Source: Nematostella vectensis
Lineage: Eukaryota > Cnidaria > Anthozoa > Actiniaria > Edwardsiidae
Direction: 5' to 3'
Assembly (NCBI RefSeq): GCF_932526225.1
Contig: NC_064035.1
Coordinates: 7,563,501 to 7,627,500, forward strand
Length of the DNA: 64,000 nt
Made by a program: the position numbers and the translations under genes. Below, piece by piece: positions 23,601 through 34,800 of the stretch. The notes beneath the pieces were generated by a model. It made no database searches. It was not told the origin of the DNA and was given only the letters and a program-made list of their open reading frames with translations. Position 1 is the stretch's first letter, and each line of letters opens with the position of its first letter.

Positions 23601-24526
23601 CAGCCCCCAGACCATTAAAAATGGGGGATGTTTTAGGGGGGAGGGGAGGGGGTACGGGATATATTCAATCGATATAACGACTGTACGATCTCCAAAGTAC
23701 AAGTCAATTTCTCAACAATTCGCGTTAAAACGTTCAAACTTGTTTGATCGATATCTGCAAGCGTTTCGGTATTGCGTTAGTCCTGCGGTCTACAAGGAAC
23801 GCCTGTAAAAGACTCATTAATTATTTGGATTGAAAAACATTAAAATGTCATAACTTGGAAACAAACTATGAGAATTGCAGAACTTTGTGGCTAACATCCA
23901 ACTTCTACTTCAAAAACAACTCGGCTGATTAAAATTTTGTCATAAACTGGTAGACCGCGGAGTCCCCGATAAAAACGGGAGAGTTGGCAGGTATACAGGG
24001 GGAGGGGCACTGGGGGCATGTGTTAGCCAAAACAATTTCAAAAGCCATACAAAAAACAGAAAGTAGTGTACCCCCCCCCACCCCAATTTTATGACAGTGC
24101 CACGTCATTGTAGGAGCTAAAGTTAAGATACCCAACTAGCCTCCCCCTTTTCGACTTTAACTCTACCATAAACTAGTTCCTCTTTATGCCATTAACAAGG
24201 CAGTGACGAATCCTTCTACGCTATCTTGATTAACACTAGTTACCACGTTATTTATATCATAAAGGGAGTTGTGGTTACTTTGACTTGCCTCTAACAGCTG
24301 TGATAATTTCCATAGAAATTCTCCCAAAAAGTTTGCTGCGTGCTAAGTCGGCATGCATTTTTTTGAATTTGATATTCGCCCAGTGACTATGTCCTGCCAT
24401 TCGCGATATAATTTTTAGCGAGGAATCTCTAGTCATATTAAGTTCTCGACAATAGCAGAGAGAGTGCGAAGAAGAAATTATTTTTGGAAAAGCAACGACT
24501 AGATTTTTTACCAAGGAAGCAGCCAT
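20674..24526 (-). CDS. TACO1: TACO1, YebC/PmpR-family mitochondrial translational activator
   Basis: Seven exons with consistent phases: 24289-24526, 23297-23409, 23003-23136, 22808-22857, 22003-22085, 21402-21479, 20674-20916; 312 residues (human 297). The family activates mitochondrial translation, COX1 in mammals, and resembles bacterial YebC. After a basic, Ser-rich presequence-like start comes the family signature MAGHSHWANIKFKK near residue 43. Further blocks (PNFNPRLEKLIDRAK; YTQCNFEVLGPGACGLIVDVL; KNGGLMKDGGSVLFQY) follow YebC in order. Intron 1 uses a GC donor (GAG|GCAAGT); no GT fits the frame there. It is head-to-head with UBXN4, start codons 366 bp apart. Confidence 0.93.
23590..23998. 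mobile_element. Probable MITE in TACO1 intron 1
   Basis: ATACCTACCA at 23594-23603 and TGGCAGGTAT at 23985-23994 form 9-of-10 inverted ends. Inside them G/C-runs and ..TAAAAA(T/C)GGG blocks are mirrored. No exact target duplication was established and boundaries are approximate. Confidence 0.45.
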
Positions 24527-24892
24527 CTTAAATTAAACTTTAAAAAATTACCGGGAGGGGAGGGTAATTTAGACACTTAGATTGGAAATATGCTCTACTT
24601 ATCTTTATAGCCAGTTGATGTGTCCAAAACTATTAAAACAGTTAAAAAAAGTAATATCCAGTAGTGTTTTGTTTTATTTCGAGGAATGAAAAAAGGAGTA
24701 AAAATGTGTTTAATCTTTGTTTTGCAAGAGATACCCCCTCCCCCACGATAAAATGAAATTGCTTTGAAGGCCTGGTTACCTCATCGCGAAAGCATAGTTT
24801 TTTGGTTGACACGTATTTTTTGTGTCGGAAACAAATATCTCAGAAATATATCTCAACACTTCGTCTTCCTAGAAAACGAGACTTCTCTAGAG
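24527..24892. promoter_or_regulatory. Shared divergent promoter region, TACO1 / UBXN4
   Basis: 366 bp separate the two start codons, which point away from each other, so 5' UTRs and promoters of both genes must fall here unless upstream exons exist. No TATA box or named motif is clear. Confidence 0.55.
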
Positions 24893-27800
24893 ATGCTTTG
24901 GTTTACAGGAAGCATTCCAGAAGCCATAATAGCTTCGAAACAGCGAAAGCTTCCCTTCGTTGTTTACATCGAAGGTGAGGAGAATGAATCATAAAATTTA
25001 TGATTTCTTAACTTATTAAGTATATTAAGCTTTCTGTAAGCTTACTCTTCCTACACTTTGCTTGTTGGACTGTCCCTTTGCCTATGTACTACGCACTCCC
25101 TGAGATTTCCCAATAAATGAATGTGACAAAAAAGCCTAGTTATCGCTATACCCGGCGTAATTAATCGATGAAACCGATAATCGATGAAAATCGATATTAA
25201 TCGAAATCAATCGATGCTAATCAATCGATTAATATTGGAAATCGATGGTTAATCGATGATCTGCAAATTTGTGACCTTTCATCGATTAGTAATCGATGAT
25301 GGTACCATGATCGATTAATATCGATTTTCATCGATTTTCATTAAATATGATCTGAATGATCGCAATTATTTCTTTAGTATACGTTCATTGTTAAAGGCTC
25401 TTAATGATACCGTTTTGAAATGGGCAGCACAGAGTTGTAAGCCTCTCTGATTATACAGATTATAATAGCAGAGATTAGCTGTAATGAAACATGTCGCTGG
25501 TCGACGGAACCTTGTGGATCCTTGAATAAAAGAATGAATGCCATTTATATTGTGTCTCCCTGCACACAAGCGTCGGAGTTCGAGCCGAGCTTGCGTGGCA
25601 AGATGAGTGAAGCGAGCGGCCTGCTATGATCTCTGTCGACAAAACGAGCAAAACATTAAAGAGCATTTCATCAAATCATAGCCCAACTAATGACTATCAA
25701 CAATCGCAACGACAGTCATTCAGTAAAGTATTTTTCGATACACGAACTCACATTATTAACATTTGTTGGCCCCGGAGAATGTTATGAAATAATAATGAAG
25801 CCAGGGTAGTCAATCGATGACAGCCGATGATAATCGATAAAATCGATGAAATTAAGGAATATCCTCCTATGACTATCGATTAATAATCAATTACCAATAT
25901 TAATCGATATTAATCAGCTGATTTCATCTATTAATACCAAATTTATCGATTGACCAACTGATGATCGATTTTCATCGATTAATTACGGCGGGCGCTATAT
26001 GACAATAAATTGCAACCTTTTCCTTAGACTGAAAATTGTCGCATCAAGTTATCATGGTATAAGTATTATTTAAGCCAGCCCTTTTCTCGTAGGCTCTGAT
26101 GAAGTTTCCATCGAAATGGGTGATGTCTGGTCAGAGTTACAGGTAAGTGTGATATACTGATGATTTGGGTGTATCCCTTAGGGCGCGCTTTTTTACTCAT
26201 GATTCCGGAATGATTAGAATAGAAAAAAACTGCATTCAGTTATACCACGTTCCAATTCCAGAATGTAGCAGAATGACTAGAATGCATTCTGAACATTCTC
26301 TACCAACCATTCCAATTCCAGAATGATGGGAAAAAAAACGCCCCCTTAGATATGGGGTTGAAATATAATGGTAAAACTTGATTTGACGATTTTTATCCCT
26401 GTGCAGAATGTATTGAGACTTGCATGTTATTTGAACAAATAGAGCACATATACTGTATGCTAACACAGAAGAGATGCACAAATACAGTAAACAGGGTACT
26501 GAAAGGAGGATGGGAAGGGGTGTCGGAAACCCGTATGCTGTCCACTTTTGTTCCACACCCTGGTCTTCCCAGTCACTGCTCTCCCTAAATCCTGTTCCTG
26601 AAAGCTATTACATACCCAGGGGGTTTCGACTGGAATGTCCACTATAATGAAGGAAAATTAAGAGCCTTCGCAGGCTAGGAGGAGCTCTAAATGTGTAAAT
26701 GAACCCCCCCTACCCTCAAAATTCTGGCTACTGGCCCAGAGGCTGGGAAGACCCCCTCTCCCCCACTTCACTCCACTAGAAGGTCTGCTCTCATGAAGGA
26801 AAATTGAGTACCACTCCTGCGAGCTAAGACAAGCTACTGTACACTATGATTTACTAAATGGGTAAATGAACACCTGCTCAGAATCCTGGCTACAGGCCTG
26901 TGTGATATGATATCCTGTTTCTGGTGAACAAGATCCCATTTTCCTGGCCTAAAGTACATAACGTACGCTGAACCCTGGTTGTGGTTTAGGTGTTTATCAT
27001 GATCCTGTTTATAAAGAAAGGTTGGAAGTTTGTAGAGGGGGAACTTTTAAGCTTCAGCTAGACGAGAGAGCAATGTTGAATAACTACATCTCTAGCAGAC
27101 ACATTGCTGTATGTTTTATGTCCTCAACAATATTTCCTTTTGAGGCTTCACCATGAAACATAGCAGAAACACTATTATGTAAGAATGTTTTAATAAATAC
27201 ATATAGCCTGAGTCGATTGAAGTGATATTCCTTCCATATAACATACTGTAACTATCTCTGTTGAAACACACCTATTTTCTCCTCCTTTTCTCCTATTTTC
27301 TCCTAGGTCAGCGAGTTGCTCTCACAGGACAAATGTATTGCAATAAAGTTGGCTAATGAGAGGTAAGATACTGCATGTGCAAGTATGTGCTCATTTTTTC
27401 CACAAAAGATAACTTCTCTCATGATCTCATATAGATAAATAACAAATAAAATGTTGGGAGCAATCACCCTCCCTGCGGCTGGAGTGCTGAATTACGAGAG
27501 TGCAGATACAACGTGGTTGAGTCGAAGGCATAGAATGTGCCTCAGACAGCTGCCATACGGCTTATTTCTGACCAGGGAACACAGCTTAGATTAAAATTGT
27601 TGTTTTTTCGTTGAGGGGGGAAAGCCAGGGAAAAACCCTCAGGGCAAAGGCAAGAACCAACTAACTCAAACCATGTTGGAACCAGGAATCCAGGAAAAGG
27701 AAAGGGCTATAAATCTGCTTAAATCTGCATAAATCATACGTAGGCCGTCGACCCATAAATAGCTAAAAAAATGAAAAGAAAATCTCCTCAGACCGCAAGA

Positions 27801-28802
27801 CACTGTTGGTAAGGTTTGCTTTAAGCTACAGTATGCTATGGAACATAGAGGTTCAGTACAAATGGTTGATATGTGCACCACCATTGATAGAAACTACATT
27901 TTTTCTTCTTTTTTTTTCTTTTAGCGAGCAGTGTGCACAGTTTTCACAGCTATGTATCCTTTGTTAATATGGATTTACTGTACTGTTCATGTACCATGGT
28001 TAGTGGCACCGGCTGGGGAGAGGAGGGTGGGGTAGTAAGGAGATGGGGAAATACAACTTGTGCTCAAGTATTGTCATGACCCTAAGCCTCCCCAAGAAAA
28101 TCATGCTCAGCTTACAGTAGAGTCATTACATGTTTATTTTGATCTGATTTAGCATTTCAGGGCTTTGCTGTGACATAAAAGGGAAAAAATGAAATTATTT
28201 ACATCTTGCCATTCAACATTCTATATCTATTACATATGAATAGTTTGATCCTTAACCAACTTAATAAAGATCCTGTGGTGTGCATACCGTCCCTTTTCAT
28301 TATTGGAGAAAATGGTATGCCTCTTGAAGTGCTGGGAGGCAGACTGACCTCTAGGGAGATCATCAGCAAAGCAACAGCTGCCTTTGAGGTATAGTGCACA
28401 TCATCATTATCCTGCGTCTTCAGCTGTCCTGTCCTGCACAACAGTCTTCTACACTTCTTGGTCCTGCACAGTAATCTAGTTCTCAAAGCCTGTGACACTT
28501 TGAGGTAGCAGCACTTTATACATATCATTGGTGGATGGCCACTTCAATGACTTTGCTCAATTGCAAAAACTGTCCTATGTCCTGTTATGTTGTAATGGTG
28601 TCTATTGTTTAGGTGTACCATTCTCAGTCTTCAAGTGGTCCTGTTCAAGTGAAGAGTGAAGATGGAAGCAGTGAGGGATCCTCACAATCAGCAGAACATG
28701 TAAGGAGACACAAGCATTTTAGTGCACAGGGCAATTATCTATTACAGCATATTATAATACTGTTATCATTACAATTATTATTATCATCTTCATCATTATT
28801 AT

Positions 28803-28866
<64 letters not shown>

Positions 28867-31800
28867 ATCATTATTACTGGATACACAAATGAAACATACC
28901 ATATGGACACAGTCAATGTTTTTTAGTTTTAGGGATGAAAAGATGTGGCGTGTTTTAATTCTTGACACAGGATCATTTCCTTCACTGAGATTGCTAAGAG
29001 TTTAATATAACATATTAACTGTAAATGGTTAAGTTTAATCCTTCTCTCTGGTACTTACAGTACCATGCTTAACATACCATACTTAATTTTTTTTAGGCAA
29101 GATCTCAAGTAAAGAGCGAACCTACAGCAGAGCAGTCATCTCAACCATCTAGGGTACTGTACATGTTTCAGCACTTTTTGTTTAAGGCAATTTTTCAGCA
29201 CAACACAGGCTCACATCGGATAGAGACAATGGGCTTTGCTTCACGGCGGCTGAACTATAAAATCCCTCTGGGCTAACACCCCTTTGGATCTTAAAACCTG
29301 ATAAGATCTAATAGCTCCTTTATTCAACAGTACTTAATAACAACAGGGTAGTTACTGTATCATGTCAAGAAAGATACTCAAGAAGTCTCTCAATTTAATG
29401 TACTGTACATACAAAGCCTGTATCACTAATTGATAAGAGCATTCCTTCACCAAAGAAGCATTCCAACACCAAAGAAGCTATATTTATTTTTGTTTAAATT
29501 ATTTTTCCATACAGGTGTATACTTTTCTTTCTGAAAAAAATATTAAGAATTTATCATTAATGTCTTTACTTTTAGGCTGACCCTTCATTAACCAATGAAA
29601 GTGTTTCAATCGAGGAAAGGGTTGAAAAGTGAGTCAATATTTTAATGTTGTCTGCATGTCTGGAGGACTTTTAATCAGCTTTTTACACCCTTACCCTTTA
29701 TTTGTTAGTGTGAGCAGCATACTAAAAGTCATGAGAAAACCTATTGGGTAACATCGCAAAGTCTGACTGTAAACATCTTCTTTTGTCAGCCATTTTGGAT
29801 TCTATTGTTATTTATGAGCACACCTACATGTACTGTATGTAGCCTCAGTGACAAAACAAACTTGTGATCCAATATGGCCAACAGTCATAGGGGGCGAACA
29901 TATGAAAATAGTCTGCAAAGGGATTTATTTTGGCTACGAAGCATGGTCTCTGTATACGAACTCCTTCAATTACTTTATAAAAGGAATCTTATAACTGGCA
30001 ATGCTGTACTTGCATGATATTTGTGTCGTGTTTGAGCTTCACAGGCTGTGCACTCATGAAAAAAATGTTCACCAAAAGGATATAAGTAAACTTTTTTAGG
30101 TTTCACTTCTAATTTCTAATTCCTTTTAATTGATATTAGTATTGTTAATATTAGTATATTAGTTAGTATTGACATATTAACCTACTTTTTTCTCATTAAC
30201 TCATTGGTGCCTGGCTATTTTTAGCAGAATTACAAAAAAAAACAGAGACTGAAAACGGATACCTTCCCCTACCCGTTAAAGTGAAATGCTATTGTTCCTA
30301 GTCATCTTTCCAAGTTAACTGCCTTTTTTTTATATAATCTATATTAATTTATAATATAGGAAAGGGATAAAGGAATGTACTCCCTCGTACAGTTTCCGGT
30401 ATGTTTGTGTAGCTAACAGCGTGTTATTCTGCCTCATGTGACGAAGGGCCAGACGACTCATTGAACAAAAGAGAAAAGAAAAGGCTGAGAGGGAAAAACA
30501 GGTATATCGCTTGTTGTATTTTGTATAGATCGATGAGCTCTTTGCAAGTTTGACACATCCAAAATAGTAAATCTCAGTTCGCCCTGATCAATCTAAAAAT
30601 TATTAGATTTAAAGCGGCATTGTTTACTTCCGGTCGATTACGCAACAATCTCCGATGATTTTTAACGGAAAACGCGAAAAATATTTCAAAATTGTAAAAG
30701 CAGTGTGTCTATTGGAAGTTTCTTTGAGGATGTGACCTGTAATTTAGAGCGGATGGCCTGTTAAATAGCGCGGATTCTAATAGATTATTTTGTCTCTTAA
30801 CGGTTGAGGTTTTCGTCGGCCCTCCGGAAGAAAAAACTGGTGCGATTGCCGCTTTTATATCTATCGTCCTACTCCCTTCTCTAGAAAACTCGGATGAGAA
30901 TCAATCTTTTGAAATGACTGCATAATACTGACGATTTTTAGTATGATTTTGGTGCTGACAAATATTGGACTTTCCCCTTTCTCTGAACCCAGGAACAAAT
31001 AGAAAAAGAGGCAAAAAGGCGTGAAGAAGGCCAGCAACTGGTAAACGCTAAACGGCAAATCGAGGAGAGAAAGCAGCAAGAACTTGTGAACCAGATAAGA
31101 GAAGATCGTGCGAAAGAGCGAGCAGCGCGTGAAGCCGTCAGACAGCAAATAGCGCGAGACAAGGCCGAGAGGGAAGCCCAGAAACAGGCGGAGCTGAAGG
31201 AGAGACAGCAAGCCCAAGACACATCTGCTTCTACGACTGCAGCGTCAACATATACAGGGGGAGGCAGCTAGTAAGTGCTTTATTTTTGGTTTGGAGGAGG
31301 GGGGAGAACTAGCTAGCGCTCTATCCTAAGGAAGGAAGGGGTTTCGAGAAGAGTGAGAGTAACGCAACTAGTCAGTGCTCTATCCTAAGGACCGAGGGGG
31401 AGGGGGTGCAACTAGTCAGTGCTCTATCCTTAGCCCTGGGTGGGTGGGAGGGGGGAGAATTAGTAAGTTCTTTATCGTAAAAACGGGGTACAGTGCCTTT
31501 TTTAAGGTAATTGATGTCAGTGATTCTCAATAACTTCAAATGCTTTACTGGTTGATTGCTGTGAGTTTTCATAACATAAAGGCTTTTTCAAAATCTGATC
31601 TTACATGTGAGTAATGCGATCTAAGAGGTTTTCTCAGACAATTGCCATACGAAAATACAACTTTTTTTTTTATGAAAAGACGTTTTGTCTTAGTTAATTA
31701 GCAGCAAAACGTTTATGGCGATAGCGGAGATGAGATTAAGGATAGTCTAAGGATTGACCCAAAGTGTCAGGTGGAAATAATCCACCAATAAGATCTTGTC

Positions 31801-34800
31801 GTTTGACAGGCTTAGCCAATTAGAGTGTGTAGCGCTCCGCCAATCGCATCGAAGCTCTTTATCTCTTGAGTGCAGGCTGAATTACTTGTATTCTTTGGAA
31901 AGGATTTGTGTCACACAGGTGTTGTCACCTGTGTAAGTTCACTATCAGTTTCTTCCCTCATAAATATCACTCACCAAGGCGCAAGTTCACTATCAGTTTC
32001 TTCCCTCATAAATATCACTCACCAAGGCGCAAGTTCACTATCAGTTTCTTCCCTCATAAATATCACTCACCAAGGCGCAAGTTCACTATCAGTTTCTTCC
32101 CTCATAAATATCACTCACCAAGGCGCAAGTTCACTATCAGTTTCTTCCCTCATAAATATCACTCACCAAGGCGCAAGTTCACTATCAGTTTCTTCCCTCA
32201 TAAATATCACTCACCAAGGCGCAACGTTATTTGACTACTGATGCAGAAGGGATGAGAGTCTCGCTAACGATGAGTAACGCAAGCCACCCTTGTTACAGTC
32301 ACTTGGCAAGCACAATCAGCCGCGAATCGCTCTCGCTCTCTGTTTTCCTCGTTCTGATAGTGCTACATATTGCATCCATGATAACAGCGACTATCTGGAA
32401 CTGTCTCATCGTGGTGTCTGTGTGTGTATCTCGCGCGCTTAACACGCCCTCCATGCTACTCCTAGCTAACGTCTCGCTCTCTGACCTGGCCATTGGTACC
32501 ATCGCTCATCCTGTCTTCATCTCCTGGCTTTTCCTGGACCGCTTTAGTCGCGACCGAGAGGTCATCTTCTGTCGGCTCACTTTTGTCTGCGGCTTTCTCA
32601 ATATTTTCCTCGGTAGCGTGTCGCTGTTGAGCTTGACTTGTCTGAGTGCGGACCGCTATTTGGCCTTGTACTTACATCTCCGCTACCAAGTGGTTGTTAC
32701 AGCCCACCGTACGGTGATCACTTGCCTTGTAGTGTGGCTCAGCGCCGCGCTGTTGGCCATCCTATGGAGCGTAGCTCCTCAGAGTGCGTTCTTCGCGATA
32801 GGGAGTCTTTATGTGGTGGCTTGTTTCACGGTGTTTTTCTTTAGCTACTGTAAGATCTACTTGGTTTTGGCGCGACATATGAGGCAGTTGCTTGGAGAGC
32901 GCCACCCTCGCGGACCGCGCCGGCGTTTTGCTCTAGACATCCCTCGGTATAAGCGCTCTGTTATTGGGTCCTTGTACGCGTATGGGGCTTTTGTCTTGTG
33001 CTGGCTCCCGTGTCTAATAGCAATGGTCATTTCTGTATTACACGATCAAGGTCACCATGTTCCCGTGTACGTAGTATTAGGCGTCAGTATAGCCATGTTC
33101 AATTCGTCTATCAACCCTGCTCTATTTTGCTGGAGAATTGGAGATGTCCGTGCGGCCGTGATGAAGGCTCTTAGGGGAATTATAAGGCGAAGACAGGAAT
33201 TCGAGCCTCACAAATCGAGAACTTCCCAAGAGCACCTCCGCATGCATGAGATACCGCACACAATACGCGTTGAAGACAAATCTGCCAATGATCACAATAT
33301 TTTACTAAATTGATCTACAGTAAATGAACGATACAAACATTTACCTTTCCAGGAAGTCAGACGGTGAAGGGAACTACAAATATCCATTATCAAGGCTCTT
33401 TGAAGCAAACTTGGCTGCTTCAGTTATTTGTTTAACTGTTCAAATAAACTGTTGCGAGTTTTTCATCTTTGTCAAGAAAATGGCAGATGTAAAATTTAAT
33501 TCGCGAGCTTTTAAGATTATATTAAGTACCTATTTACTTTTTAAATAACACATGCAAATTTTTTAACTAATTTTTTATGGACTGTTGTTTTTGCATATGC
33601 TTTAATAGAATATTCAACATGCGAGATTGCTAGTTGCTTAATATGCGAGTATCAGCCTTTATACTCTATCAACCTAATTTAAGAATAATATTTCCAGCTT
33701 TACAATGCGACAAAAATAAGAACGGCCTAGCTTTAACTGAAAATTAGACGTTCTTATAAAAAAGAGTGTTTCCCTCTTAAGGATTTGTACTGTTGGTGTT
33801 TCAATTTTTTTTTTTATTTCTGTATTTTTTTTGTCTACATCTGACGATTTTAAATTAAAAACGACACCCAGAGCCGAAATTTTTCGCCTTTTACATGATC
33901 TACCAAATTGATCTCCCATTATTTCCTTTTTATTTAAAAACACCTTTTTAGAGAACAACTTTATAACTTTATAACATGAATAATACGACCATAAGAAACT
34001 ATAAATATATTTCTAATGCAGAAAAAAATATTTATAAATCTTACTGATTTTTTTAATGATTAATAATAATATATTGTTTCGGATCGCTGGAATTTAATTT
34101 TCACCTTTATTCTACCGAATAATTAATACCTAAAAACATGTTTCGGTCGTTAAATTGACGTTATTTTTATATAGGTGTATAACTTTTATACCATGTTTTC
34201 GTTATTGACTTTACAGCTCGAACGTGCGCCTGCAGTTCCGCCTTCCAGATGGCAGCGGCATCACCCACCTGTTCCCAGCTGACGCTCTTCTTTCGACTGC
34301 ACACCAATATGTTGTTTCGGTGGGTAATGTATGACAAAAAAGGGTTTACTAAGCCCCCCTCCCCCTATGTTTGAGGGAGAGGGGCCTCCGGGAAGACAGT
34401 CGGGACTTGCCAAAAAAAAAAATTCGATACGTTTCCAAAAATGCGAAGCTCTTCTTTCGACTGCACACCAATATGTTGTTTCGGTGGGTAATGTATGACA
34501 AAAAAGGGTTTACTAAGCCCCCCTCCCCCTATGTTTGAGGGAGAGGGGCCTCCGGAAAGACAGACGAGACTTGCCAAAAAAAAAAATTCGATACGTTTCC
34601 AAAAATGCGAAGCTGAATACGTGACTCTGTGACTTCTTTTATGTGTTACTTGTCTTTGGTTACATCGTCCTAGAAAGAAGTCGGGATTTGCGCAATAATG
34701 GCGGCTTTCTGCTCTGCAAATGAAACAACTGTGTACTCCGGAAGGTCTATAGGTTAATCATTTTCATGTTCAATAGCACACGGGATCGAGACTGCCGTCT

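Noticed and set aside
25144-25999. CRISPR-like array from repeated ATCGAT
   Set aside because: Sites are short, unevenly spaced palindromes in transposon arms of a eukaryotic intron.
28613-29005. 130-codon frame with a long Leu run
   Set aside because: The first part is UBXN4 exon 6; the rest reads through its donor into a TTG microsatellite.
31870-32241. Open frame of 123 codons made of the 48-bp repeat
   Set aside because: It begins at a non-ATG codon, consists almost wholly of repeats and overlaps the GPCR 5' flank. No family match.
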